64,000 bases of DNA from an uncultured Blautia sp. (GTDB lineage Bacteria > Bacillota > Clostridia > Lachnospirales > Lachnospiraceae): contig URVB01000002.1 of the NCBI GenBank assembly GCA_900551075.1, forward strand, positions 145,200-209,199, given 5' to 3'. The notes below the pieces were generated by a model. The model was not told where the DNA came from and did no database searches. It saw only the letters and a program-made list of their open reading frames with translations. Shown here piece by piece: positions 8,805-16,260 of the stretch. The position numbers and the translations under genes are program-made. How positions within the stretch are numbered: the stretch's first letter is position 1; every line of letters begins with the position of its first letter.

Positions 8805-9518
8805 ATGTACCTTTCCGATATGCATACACACTCGATTGCAAGTGGTCACGGAACCTCCTGTACAATTTCCGATATGGCCAAAAAAGCAGCCCAAAAGGGG
8901 TTGAAAATGCTCGGAATCACAGATCACGGACCCGCCACTCTTGCCGCAGGTACCTCTTCTTATTTCCGGAGCCTGCGCTTTTCTCCCAAAAGGCGCTTCG
9001 GAATCGATCTGCTGTATGGTGTTGAACTAAACATCCTGGACACAAACGGCTCCACAGACCTGGAAGAGGAATTGCTGAATCATCTGGATTACGCCATAGC
9101 CAGCATGCATGAGCAGAATTATAAGAACAGGTCAAGAGAAGAAAATACAAAAGCTTTTCTCAACGTAATGAAGCACCCCTGTGTAAAAATCCTTGGTCAT
9201 TGCGACAATCCCCATTATCCGTTGGATTATAATGCAGTTGTTGCCTGTGCCAAAGAAAATCAGGTTCTTCTGGAAATCAACGAAGCCTCTCTTGCCCCTT
9301 ATGGTTACCGGGGCGATACTACGGCCAACAATCTGGAAATCCTGCGCTTATGTATCAAATATCAGGCGCCTGTCATACTTTCCAGTGACAGTCATGGCAC
9401 CGAACACATCGGGGATTTTACAAACGCTGCCAATTTTGTCCACCAGGCAATGTTTCCTGAAGCATTGATATACAACAACCAGCTTCCAAAGCTGAAAGTA
9501 CTTTTACAAACACGATAA
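8805..9518 (+). CDS. PHP-domain phosphoesterase (YcdX-like)
   Basis: This 237-residue protein starts MYLSDMHTHSIASGHG, the first PHP metal motif (DxHxH). It continues with LKMLGITDHGPA (second His), YGVELNI (Glu), IASMHEQ, LGHCDNP and SSDSHGTEHIG (final DxH), so all expected trinuclear metal ligands of the PHP fold are present. Such proteins hydrolyse phosphate esters; YcdX-like members are small single-domain phosphatases. AGGAAGGA precedes the ATG. It is followed 36 bases later by a MATE exporter in the same orientation, so the two may form a small operon. The substrate is unknown. Confidence 0.9.
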   Translation: MYLSDMHTHSIASGHGTSCTISDMAKKAAQKGLKMLGITDHGPATLAAGTSSYFRSLRFSPKRRFGIDLLYGVELNILDTNGSTDLEEELLNHLDYAIASMHEQNYKNRSREENTKAFLNVMKHPCVKILGHCDNPHYPLDYNAVVACAKENQVLLEINEASLAPYGYRGDTTANNLEILRLCIKYQAPVILSSDSHGTEHIGDFTNAANFVHQAMFPEALIYNNQLPKLKVLLQTR

Positions 9519-9554
9519 CCCATAAAAAACATTTTTTAGGTGGAGGAAGGATAA

Positions 9555-10934
9555 ATGACACAGCCTTTATCTCCAGCGGAGAACCCGCTGGGTACAGCCC
9601 CGGTCGGAAGTCTGCTGAAAAAATTCGCAATTCCCAGCATCATCAGCATGGTAGTCAGCGCTCTTTACAACATTGTAGATCAGATCTTTATCGGACAGGG
9701 CGTTGGTATGCTCGGAAATGCCGCAACAAATGTTGCCTTTCCCATGACTACCATAACCGTTGCGATTTCCCTGCTTTTAGGCATCGGCGGCGCTGCCGGC
9801 TTTAACCTCGCCCTTGGCAGGAAACAGACAGAAAAAGCCAAACGTATTGCAGGCACGGCCTTTGGTCTGCTGGTGCTTCTCGGCCTGGGCTTCTGTATTT
9901 GCATCCGCCTGTTTCTGGAACCTGTCGTACTGGCCTGCGGAGCCACGGACCAAACGCTTGGCTACGCTCTTGCCTATGTAGGAATTACCTCTCTTGGATT
10001 TCCCTTTTATATGCTCACTACCGGCGGCAATCATTTGATCCGCGCAGATGGGAAGCCTGCTTACTCTATGCTCACAATGCTTTCCGGGGCGCTGATCAAC
10101 ACAGTCCTTGATCCGCTTTTTATATTTGTATTCGGTTGGGGAATTCAGGGGGCAGCCTGGGCGACCGTCCTGGGCCAGATTTTTTCTGCATGCATGGTGC
10201 TCTTTTATCTGCCGAAATATCTTGGCGGTTCCCTCCGTCTAAAAGATTTTCTTCCAAAAGCAGACTGCTGCAAAACAATCATTGCTCTCGGGTCTGCTGC
10301 CTTCTTAAACCAGATTGCCATTACAATTGTCCAGATTTTGCTAAACAACACCCTGCGCCACTATGGAGCACTGTCCGAGTACGGCGGTGATATTCCTTTG
10401 GCAGTAGCCGGTATCGTCATGAAGGTAAATATGCTGTTCCTTTCCATCGTCATTGGACTATCCCAGGGCGCTCAGCCAATCATCAGCTTCAACTACGGTG
10501 CGGAGAATTATAAGCGCGTGAAGGAAGCATATTTGAAGGCTGCCGCAGCCGCAACAGTTGTAGCCTTTCTCGGAGTTTTCTGTTTTCAGGTATTTCCGCG
10601 GCAGATCATCAGCCTGTTCGGAAATGGGGAGGAATTGTATTACACCTTTGCAGTAAAATTCTTTCGGATTTACCTGTTTTGTACCTTCTTTAACGGTCTG
10701 CAGCCGGTAACCTCCAATTTCTTTACCTCTATCGGAAAAGCTACAAAGGGTATTTTCCTTTCCATGACAAGGCAGATCATCTTCCTGGTGCCGCTTGTCA
10801 TCATCTTTCCATTGTTTATGGGTATTGAGGGCGTGATGTATGCCGGACCGATCGCTGACGGCGCAGCCGGCATCCTTGCCATTATCCTGGTCAAAAAAGA
10901 ACTGAAAAAAATGAAAACTCTTTCGGAAGCATAA
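9555..10934 (+). CDS. MATE family multidrug/Na+ antiporter-type efflux protein
   Basis: This 459-residue, roughly twelve-helix membrane protein has the MATE layout of two homologous bundles. It opens NPLGTAPVGSLLKKFAIPSI and continues VVSALYNIVDQIFIGQGVG, the conserved first helix region of the DinF/NorM-like group. The second half contains SQGAQPIISFNYGAENYKR, also typical. It exports cationic drugs or metabolites in exchange for Na+ or H+. GGAGGAAGG precedes the ATG. Downstream the gene meets a terminator hairpin that belongs to the opposite strand. Confidence 0.93.
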   Translation: MTQPLSPAENPLGTAPVGSLLKKFAIPSIISMVVSALYNIVDQIFIGQGVGMLGNAATNVAFPMTTITVAISLLLGIGGAAGFNLALGRKQTEKAKRIAGTAFGLLVLLGLGFCICIRLFLEPVVLACGATDQTLGYALAYVGITSLGFPFYMLTTGGNHLIRADGKPAYSMLTMLSGALINTVLDPLFIFVFGWGIQGAAWATVLGQIFSACMVLFYLPKYLGGSLRLKDFLPKADCCKTIIALGSAAFLNQIAITIVQILLNNTLRHYGALSEYGGDIPLAVAGIVMKVNMLFLSIVIGLSQGAQPIISFNYGAENYKRVKEAYLKAAAAATVVAFLGVFCFQVFPRQIISLFGNGEELYYTFAVKFFRIYLFCTFFNGLQPVTSNFFTSIGKATKGIFLSMTRQIIFLVPLVIIFPLFMGIEGVMYAGPIADGAAGILAIILVKKELKKMKTLSEA

Positions 10935-10962
10935 ACAAAAACACCGGGGAACGTCCCCGGTG
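10934..10962 (-). terminator. Rho-independent terminator of the Cys-rich small-domain gene
   Basis: A 9-base stem (CACCGGGGA/TCCCCGGTG, 10942-10962) with a 3-base loop is followed on the minus strand by TTTTTGTTT. It lies just after the stop of the gene at 10991. The plus side has no T tract, so it terminates mainly the minus strand. Confidence 0.8.
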
Positions 10963-10990
10963 CTCTGCCTGTTATAAACATTGCCGTATT

Positions 10991-11281
10991 CTATTCCAAT
11001 TCTTTCATTTTCTGCATTAATTCCGCAAGCTGCGCATATTTGCCCACCACATATCCGTAATTTTCCCGTTTATGGGGGAGCCGGCAATTCGTACAATCCT
11101 TGATTCCTTTTTCTGTAATACGGAAGTTGCCACCGCATTTTTCTCCGAGTGCATACAGAGGGCAATAGCAGAACAGACAATTAAAATTCTCCGGTTCCGC
11201 ACCCTTGTGGCACGGAAAAAATTCGCAGTTTTTGTGACTAAAAAAGGAATATTCCTTGCCCTCCCAATATTGCTTCTCCAT
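10991..11281 (-). CDS. Cysteine-rich small-domain protein, B12-riboswitch controlled
   Basis: This 96-residue protein carries ten Cys, most of them in NCEFFPCHKG, NCLFCYCPLYALGEKCGG and DCTNCRLPHKRENYG. It matches my recollection of the cysteine-rich small domain (zf-like, PF04071), which is found alone or fused to cobalamin-salvage proteins and probably binds metal. GGAGG precedes the ATG. The transcript leader contains a cobalamin riboswitch (about 11585-11750), which independently ties the gene to corrinoid metabolism. The molecular function is unknown. Confidence 0.8.
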   Translation of the reverse strand: MEKQYWEGKEYSFFSHKNCEFFPCHKGAEPENFNCLFCYCPLYALGEKCGGNFRITEKGIKDCTNCRLPHKRENYGYVVGKYAQLAELMQKMKELE

Positions 11282-11332
11282 AATTCCTCCTCACCCTTAT
11301 TCCTATATATGCCATACAAAAGCTTCTGTAAT

Positions 11333-11361
11333 AAAACAAAAATCGGCGTTTCCTTCGCCGA
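11333..11361 (-). terminator. Second intrinsic terminator in the B12 leader
   Basis: Stem TCGGCG/CGCCGA (11343-11348 with 11356-11361) with a 7-base loop is followed on the minus strand by ATTTTTGTTTT. It lies downstream of the structured segment 11387-11455 and upstream of the Cys-rich gene. Confidence 0.7.
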
Positions 11362-11462
11362 CTGCCGAGCTTCTTCGAGAGTGCGGTACTACTCCGGGGT
11401 AGACAATGAATCCGTTCAAAAATATGCGGAGGGAACGGATGCATCCGAAGTAGTATCGCCTG
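11333..11462 (-). ncRNA. Candidate structured RNA or second regulatory element, unidentified
   Basis: Between the riboswitch terminator and the gene, the minus strand folds into nested stems. The outer arms are 11387-11397 with 11445-11455 (11 pairs with one G-U). The inner arms are 11407-11417 with 11433-11443 (11 positions, one mismatch). The internal loop is asymmetric (9 bases against 1). The segment ends in its own terminator. I do not recognise it as a known riboswitch. It may be a stand-alone small RNA, a second-layer attenuator, or decayed sequence. Confidence 0.4.
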
Positions 11463-11503
11463 CCATTTAATCATGTATAATTCATACGAACAGGCGCATT
11501 CCA

Positions 11504-11530
11504 TAAAAAATGCCTGCTCCAAAAGCAGAC
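11504..11530 (-). terminator. Terminator of the cobalamin riboswitch expression platform
   Basis: On the minus strand GTCTGC pairs with GCAGGC around TTTTGGA, followed by ATTTTTTATGG. It lies just 3' of the B12 aptamer, so it is the likely ligand-controlled terminator. Confidence 0.75.
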
Positions 11531-11584
11531 AACATCCTGAGATTGCGGATATCTCAAAATTGGTTGTTACACTTTACACGGAAG

Positions 11585-11752
11585 CTTAACCTCGCCATAC
11601 AAAGCAGGTTTCCTGACTCCAGAATCATCGCTCCTTCTCCCCTTCTCATACCAACGGTACAATGGGAATATGAGATTTCGCTCCTCTGTCACAGTGACCG
11701 GATCGCTCAGGATTCTCACCTGATTCCCTCTTCTGTTCATTACGCGGAAAAT
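11585..11752 (-). promoter_or_regulatory. Cobalamin riboswitch
   Basis: The minus strand has the conserved pieces in order: GGGAATCAGGTGAGAATCC (5' region), GGTCACTGTGA (core), and AGTCAGGAAACCTGC, the B12 box. It is preceded by a near-consensus promoter and followed by an intrinsic terminator, so it is probably a transcription-off switch for the Cys-rich small-domain gene. Confidence 0.9.
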
Positions 11753-11794
11753 AAACAGCACTTCATATGTTCAATATGGAATTATACTGACGTT

Positions 11795-11823
11795 ATAATA
11801 GCACTCTCCATCAAAATTGTCAA
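11795..11823 (-). promoter_or_regulatory. Promoter of the B12-riboswitch transcript
   Basis: TTGACA (11818-11823), a 17-base spacer and TATTAT (11795-11800) on the minus strand. Confidence 0.75.
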
Positions 11824-11879
11824 CACCATCCTTTATGTTTTTACCCAGGTGCAGAATGTTAGATTCTTCTAACTTGTGA

Positions 11880-11908
11880 TTGATAAATGATCTCTATTGT
11901 GGTACGAT
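11880..11908 (+). promoter_or_regulatory. Promoter of the Gx-transporter gene
   Basis: TTGATA (11880-11885), 17 bases and TACGAT (11903-11908) on the plus strand. A small inverted repeat GTTAGA-TTCT-TCTAAC (11858-11873) lies immediately upstream. Confidence 0.5.
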
Positions 11909-11949
11909 AGACTTCGGAACATATTCAGAAATGACAGGAGGAATTTTGT

Positions 11950-12432
11950 ATGACCCCTAAAAAAACTGCTTATCTCGGATTATTCTCGGCCGCTGCAATT
12001 ATTCTCGGCTATGTAGAATCCTTAATTCCCGTTTTTGCAGGAATTCCGGGTATAAAACTGGGACTTGCCAATTTGGCTGTGCTGTTTATCCTGGAACGTT
12101 ATACATACAGGGAAGCTGCATTGGTATCTCTGGTCCGTATTCTGGTAATTGGATTTATGTTTGGCAATCTCTTCAGTATTGCTTACAGTCTGGCCGGAGC
12201 TGTTCTCAGCCTGACGGTTATGACACTTTTGAAAAAAAGGGAGGATTTCAGTCTCATTGGAATCAGTATTGCCGGTGGTGTTACGCACAATGTCGGCCAG
12301 CTCATTGCTGCTATGGTTATTGTGGAAAATACCAGTCTGCTTTTCTATGCACCTGCGCTTTTGATCTCGGGAGTGATCACCGGCCTGATTATCGGAGGTT
12401 TGACTGCAGAAACATTAAAGAGAATCCCTTGA
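11950..12432 (+). CDS. Gx transporter family / heptaprenyl diphosphate synthase component I-like membrane protein
   Basis: This 160-residue hydrophobic protein has about five membrane segments. The sequence KKTAYLGLFSAAAIILGYVE, then IPVFAGIPGIKLGLANLAVL and the GGVTHNVGQLIAA motif match the family annotated as Gx transporter or heptaprenyl diphosphate synthase component I (PF07456). It resembles ECF S-component-like small membrane proteins. AGGAGGA precedes the ATG. In this family the gene often travels with NusG-like or FMN-binding partners; here the downstream neighbour is a foreign island, so its original context may be interrupted. The transported ligand is unknown. Confidence 0.8.
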   Translation: MTPKKTAYLGLFSAAAIILGYVESLIPVFAGIPGIKLGLANLAVLFILERYTYREAALVSLVRILVIGFMFGNLFSIAYSLAGAVLSLTVMTLLKKREDFSLIGISIAGGVTHNVGQLIAAMVIVENTSLLFYAPALLISGVITGLIIGGLTAETLKRIP

Positions 12433-12444
12433 CAGTAAAATGAC

Positions 12445-12703
12445 CGGCAACACTTCACCCCTGAATTTATCATACATCTTGATACTGTTGGACTTCATTT
12501 TGAATTTGATCCTCCAGAACTTCACGGCTCTTAAACATGACATCGGTTGCGTACTCGCATTGGTCTACGCACCGGTAATATCCCTGATGGAAGACGCTTT
12601 CTATGGTATCAAGAAATGGATTAACTTTATGAGCAAGAGAATCAAGCTGGCGGCAGAGTGATTTTGAATCAAACTTGTCTGCCAGCTCCTGGGCTTTATT
12701 AAA
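12445..12703 (-). pseudogene. Transposase remnant (deleted, frameshifted)
   Basis: The minus strand encodes KAQELADKFDSKSLCRQLDS and then LAHKVNPFLDTIESVFHQ, GYYRCVDQCEYATDVMFKS, before an internal jump and a stop. In another frame KSNSIKMYDKF follows. This resembles a transposase-like family I recall with a GYYW-DQCEYATDI(V)MF block and a later HKLKSNSIKMYDK block; the stretch between them has been deleted. It begins directly after the EamA stop codon and ends at the Gx-transporter gene, so it marks the left end of the AT-rich island. A plus-strand 73-codon frame here is a shadow. Confidence 0.5.
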
Positions 12704-13584
12704 TTACTTTGTATTAATAAAATATGCCCCTATAATAATTAAAGTTGCACCAACTAATTCATTAAAAGACATTTTTTCTGAAAAAAACAAGAATCCTACT
12801 ACTAATGAAATTACCGGGGAAATGAACCTATATGCTGTCACTTTTGCAATATTCCATTTTCCCATTAAATACGTTGTGATTCTCGTTGTCATCATTGATC
12901 CAAAGACTGCTAAGTATAAAACAGAAATTAAAGACATTCCTGAAAATCCTCTGCTTCCCCGTTCAAATATGACACTTATCGTTGAAAGTATTATACCTCC
13001 AACGCATAAAGATACGGCAATAAATGTAGATTGATCTATTGTTTTTACTTTGGATTTTAAAAATGCGGTTGAAAATGCAGCCCCTAAATATGCTAATAGA
13101 GCTATAATTAGGCAAACTATAACCAGATAATCAACGTCTACAATAACTGATTGCGTAAAAATCGCAATTACACCGATCATAGAAAATATAATCCCCCAAA
13201 TTTGCCTACCAGAAGTTTTTTCTCCTTTTAAAATATAATTAAAACCAATAGCAAAAACTGTTACACTTGCTGATAAAACTGACAGTAATCCACTTGGAAG
13301 ATATTGCCCCACCCAATATACAGCTCCAAACGGCAGTGCAAAATAAAACATTCCATAAAGTATTGCTGTATATAATGTTTCTTTATCCATATGAATTTTT
13401 TTGTCGCATATACATAAAACATCATACAGCATCCCGCAATTAAAAATCTTATTCCTGCGGTCCAGAAAGGAAGTCCCTCTTCTAATCCGGCTTTTTGAAA
13501 TGCATATGTGGTTCCACCTATAGTACAGAGAATGACAAATAAAAAAATATTAAATACATGGTTTTTATATCCTTTATCATTCAT
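12704..13584 (-). pseudogene. EamA/DMT-family exporter, frameshifted at an A7 run
   Basis: Two overlapping frames together make one ten-helix EamA (drug/metabolite) exporter of about 290 residues, the normal family length. The first frame starts at 13584 (MNDKGYKNHVFNIFLFVILC) and reads to YVYATKK. The rest continues one frame over as IHMDKETLYTAILYGMFYF through to ISPVISLVVGFLFFSEKM near the C terminus. The switch falls in a run of seven A (minus strand, about 13393-13401). It could be a sequencing or assembly error, a true null, or a slippage-based on/off switch. It lies 14 bases downstream of the ATP-grasp gene and would export its product. Confidence 0.75.
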
Positions 13585-13598
13585 ATCGTTTCCTCTCT

Positions 13599-14900
13599 TT
13601 AATGCGCTGAATTATTTAAGTGGCTCGGCATAGGAATCCCTTCTTCTATAGGATCAATTTTTATATTGATGTTTTTGACTGCCTGATCAATATATTCGAC
13701 AAGTTCTGGAATTGTCTGAGTGTGCTTCCCGCACTTTAATATCAATCCTAAACGTTGTCCTCTACTAACTAAGTCTCCAACCTCAACACTTTGCTCAATT
13801 ATGTCAAACTTTTCAATAAACTCTGGTGCAAACAGACTTGTAAACTCTTTGATTTTCCCCTCCTCTTCCGGATATAAAACTCTAAATACAACGGGATTTG
13901 GATTTCGATTCATTATATCAAAATTAGGTTTGTATCCTAACGCCAAATCAATCGCTACCGTATAGAGGTTTATATTTGTAGAATAATATGCTGAAGGAAT
14001 AATTAGTCCCCCACCTGTTCTTGCATTGATTTCTAATAATTGAATTTTTCCATCTTCTGAAATTCTATATTCTGTATGTGATATTCCATTATCAAATCCA
14101 ATTAATTTTAGAACCTGCTTCGTCTGCTCCTCAATATCTGTAGACAAAGTTTTCGTTATCCTCGGAGATGGGGTTGCCGAATACAATACTCGAAACAGAG
14201 GTGGCAATATGGGATTTAATTTATCATGTATGCAAATAACTGTCGTTTCACCATGATATGTACAACTCTCTACGCTTATCTGAAACCCTTGCAAACACTC
14301 TTCTAAAACCCACCCCTCTCCAATTCCTAACGTATCCTTTTTCTTTTCCTCGTCAAGCATTTTAAACTGTTCCGAAGCCTTTTTTAAATCAAAGATAATC
14401 CTTGTATAAGCCGACCCCAATCCATTCATCGGTTTTATAACACAGGGGACCCCTATAAAAGAAACAGCGCTTGTAAATTCTTCCAAATTTTTAATTAACC
14501 TACTTTTGGGCTGCGGCATTTCCTTTTCGCTTAATGTCATTCGACAAAGTAATTTGTTTTTACACCTCAATACAGCGGAATAACTCGGACCACATAAATG
14601 AAAGTATTCATTTGCCAATGCGGTTACCTCTACATGGTAATCCGAATATGTAACAATTGCAGCAATCGGATATTTCTGATTAAAAATAGCTAAATCAGCG
14701 ATCAATGTATCTGCATTATTTGTATTCGTGTAGATAGTATGATCCGTTTTGCATTTATGCTCAAAATTATAATCCACTGCGACAGCCGTCGTATATCCTA
14801 AGTTTTTTGCGTATTTAATTGAACAACCATCCAGCATTCCCAATGAACACGGCGATATAAAAACTATACTTTTGTCTGCTTTTTCTCCTAACTTAATCAT
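13599..14900 (-). CDS. ATP-grasp ligase (L-amino-acid ligase type)
   Basis: This 433-residue protein has an N-terminal pre-ATP-grasp Rossmann-like region (KSIVFISPCSLGMLDGCSIK, then TYSDYHVEV). The ATP-grasp domain follows, with CVIKPMNGLGSAYT (ATP lysine and glycine loop), WVLEECLQGFQISVES and LLEINARTGGG (metal-binding Glu and Asn, then Arg). The C-terminal lobe has VVFRVLYPEEEGKIKEF and later VEVGDLVSRGQRLGLIL, as in L-amino-acid ligases such as BL00235 and BacD. These enzymes join carboxylates to amines via acyl phosphates, often making dipeptides. The ATG at 14898-14900 is chosen because GGAG lies 8 bases before it. Neighbours suggest a small-peptide pathway; substrates are unknown. Confidence 0.88.
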   Translation of the reverse strand: MIKLGEKADKSIVFISPCSLGMLDGCSIKYAKNLGYTTAVAVDYNFEHKCKTDHTIYTNTNNADTLIADLAIFNQKYPIAAIVTYSDYHVEVTALANEYFHLCGPSYSAVLRCKNKLLCRMTLSEKEMPQPKSRLIKNLEEFTSAVSFIGVPCVIKPMNGLGSAYTRIIFDLKKASEQFKMLDEEKKKDTLGIGEGWVLEECLQGFQISVESCTYHGETTVICIHDKLNPILPPLFRVLYSATPSPRITKTLSTDIEEQTKQVLKLIGFDNGISHTEYRISEDGKIQLLEINARTGGGLIIPSAYYSTNINLYTVAIDLALGYKPNFDIMNRNPNPVVFRVLYPEEEGKIKEFTSLFAPEFIEKFDIIEQSVEVGDLVSRGQRLGLILKCGKHTQTIPELVEYIDQAVKNINIKIDPIEEGIPMPSHLNNSAH

Positions 14901-14913
14901 ATTTACAACTCCA

Positions 14914-15567
14914 TTAAATATATAAATTTCTGCCTTTCTGAATTGTCTGACCATCTAACTCTACATTTACATCTTTTATAATTAAATCATAATGTATCGG
15001 TGCATCTGTTCTTCCACCCAAAGAGATGCTAGTTCCAATTCCAATATGAATTGTTCCAAATACCCCCTCATCCTCCAGCATTATTCCTCTGAGTTTTGCA
15101 TTTGGATTTAAACCAACACCAAATTCTGCAATGTTATAAACATTTTTATTCTCAAATGATTTTAAGTTATCCGACAGAATTTTTGCATTTTTTGTGTCTT
15201 CTTCTATACTACTTATAAATCCGTTCTCTACTTTAATCCTAATGGGTTTTTCCAAAACTCCTATTCCCAAATATGGAACACTCCCATCTACAATAAGTAT
15301 TCCATTAGCTGTTCCCTCTAATGGGACGACATTAATTTCTATATTGGGAGAAGACCCCAACTCTCCTTTTTTTACAATACTCGAAACTATATTTACTTTT
15401 TCTCCCCCTATTTTAAAAGTGAAATCTGTTCCATTATCAGATTTCAGATGAATCCAGCTTGCTTCTGAATATTTAGCCGCTAATCTGTTACACACTTCTT
15501 CCTGCTCTATATAATTTGTTTTTAGCAACGCTTCTGATTTAAAAATATCATCGTTAAAAGCTGTCAT
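14914..15567 (-). CDS. M29/NicX-like metal-binding domain protein (short form)
   Basis: This 217-residue protein corresponds to the C-terminal two-thirds of aminopeptidase-T (M29)/NicX-like enzymes. The core block is VYNIAEFGVGLNPNAKL, then MLEDEGVFGTIHIGIG and APIHYDLI, giving the Glu, His and His-x-Asp metal ligands of the family. The usual N-terminal domain of about 100 residues is missing. The ATG at 15565-15567 overlaps the stop of the upstream small gene as TGATG, which supports translational coupling rather than random truncation. Ahead of it the same frame has only an Arg-rich stretch before a stop. It could be a reduced functional enzyme or a 5'-deleted remnant. Confidence 0.65.
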   Translation of the reverse strand: MTAFNDDIFKSEALLKTNYIEQEEVCNRLAAKYSEASWIHLKSDNGTDFTFKIGGEKVNIVSSIVKKGELGSSPNIEINVVPLEGTANGILIVDGSVPYLGIGVLEKPIRIKVENGFISSIEEDTKNAKILSDNLKSFENKNVYNIAEFGVGLNPNAKLRGIMLEDEGVFGTIHIGIGTSISLGGRTDAPIHYDLIIKDVNVELDGQTIQKGRNLYI

Positions 15568-15866
15568 CAACAATGTTCTTGCACCATTCGCCCGCCTCCT
15601 ACTTGGCTATCATCGAAACCAGACGGTAACAAATCACTAAATTTATCAAAGACGTTTTCCCTAATTGCTCGATTGATAAGCAAATTTTTTATTCCACTTT
15701 CATAGCACCCCAAATAATTAAGAATATTCTCTGCCTCTTCATCAGATGCCATATAAGAAACGCTTCTGGTTCCTCCATAGCAATAATCCACATTTTCCTT
15801 GTTTTCATATGTCAGCCAAATGTCGGCATATTCATTATTAATTTTAATTACTTCATTTCTTTTCAT
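15567..15866 (-). CDS. Small protein of unknown function heading the ATP-grasp operon
   Basis: I do not recognise this 99-residue protein. It begins MKRNEVIKINNEYADIWLTY, is acidic in its first half, has no membrane segment, and contains Cys at VDYCYGG, LGCYESG and the last residue. The ATG has AAAGGAG 9 bases upstream and a strong promoter, so it is likely to be expressed. It ends in the TGATG overlap with the M29/NicX-like gene. It could be a partner subunit, a scaffold peptide, or a fragment fused by deletion. Codon use and base composition are AT-rich like the rest of the island. Confidence 0.6.
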   Translation of the reverse strand: MKRNEVIKINNEYADIWLTYENKENVDYCYGGTRSVSYMASDEEAENILNYLGCYESGIKNLLINRAIRENVFDKFSDLLPSGFDDSQVGGGRMVQEHC

Positions 15867-15894
15867 TTGTAAAAGCTCCTTTCATTTTTGAAAT

Positions 15895-15922
15895 ATTATA
15901 ATTTATAATTTGAAAGTTTCAA
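15895..15922 (-). promoter_or_regulatory. Promoter of the ATP-grasp island operon
   Basis: TTGAAA (15917-15922), 16 bases and TATAAT (15895-15900) on the minus strand. The -35 lies within the palindrome TTGAAACTTTCAA, a possible operator. The region 15923-16063 upstream shows nothing else I recognise. Confidence 0.65.
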
Positions 15923-16063
15923 TATATATGCCCTATTATACGTTTTAGTGGCCTAATTAACTTTTACTTATTTACACATAGTACCCGTTAAGCCTTACTT
16001 TTCTTTATAAAAAATTCAAGAGCAAGTGTATCCGTCCTAAAAATCCTCATAGTGATATGTGTA

Positions 16064-16086
16064 CCTGCTGTCATCAGCAGGTTTTT
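16064..16086 (+). terminator. Orphan plus-strand terminator
   Basis: CCTGCTG-TCAT-CAGCAGG is followed by TTTTT on the plus strand, but no plus-strand gene lies between 12432 and here. It may be the original terminator of the Gx-transporter transcript, displaced by the insertion of the island. Confidence 0.65.
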
Positions 16087-16176
16087 GAGCTTTATCCTTA
16101 TCCGGTTTCTTTTATCTATTGTACCCCAGCAACAGCTCTTATGAAATTTCCTTTCATTATTTCTCAATAATATATT

Positions 16177-16205
16177 GACAAGTGCAGCTATATATGTTTA
16201 AATTA
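16177..16205 (+). promoter_or_regulatory. Promoter of the metal-efflux ATPase
   Basis: TTGACA begins near 16177, with an AT-rich TTAAAT-type -10 about 17 bases downstream. The gene starts about 60 bases further on. Confidence 0.45.
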
Positions 16206-16207
16206 TC

Positions 16208-16227
16208 ATATGAACAGTTAATCATAT
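16208..16227. promoter_or_regulatory. Candidate ArsR/SmtB operator
   Basis: ATATGA-ACAGTTAA-TCATAT is an imperfect inverted repeat of the size and composition typical of SmtB/CzrA-type operators. It lies between the promoter and the ATPase start. The ArsR-family gene at 19098 is the probable binder. Confidence 0.55.
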
Positions 16228-16260
16228 ATTAAAATGAGCATTTGAAAGGAGATTTTATAT

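Noticed and set aside
10934..10962. Terminator for the MATE gene
   Set aside because: The T tract lies only on the minus-strand side; it serves the Cys-rich gene, though it may weakly affect the plus strand.
11238..11522. 94-codon minus-strand frame across the B12 leader
   Set aside because: It crosses two intrinsic terminators and a structured RNA and overlaps the real Cys-rich gene in another frame; no family resemblance.
12440..12661. 73-codon plus-strand frame after the Gx-transporter gene
   Set aside because: It is the shadow of the transposase remnant on the minus strand, which gives the recognisable protein sequence.
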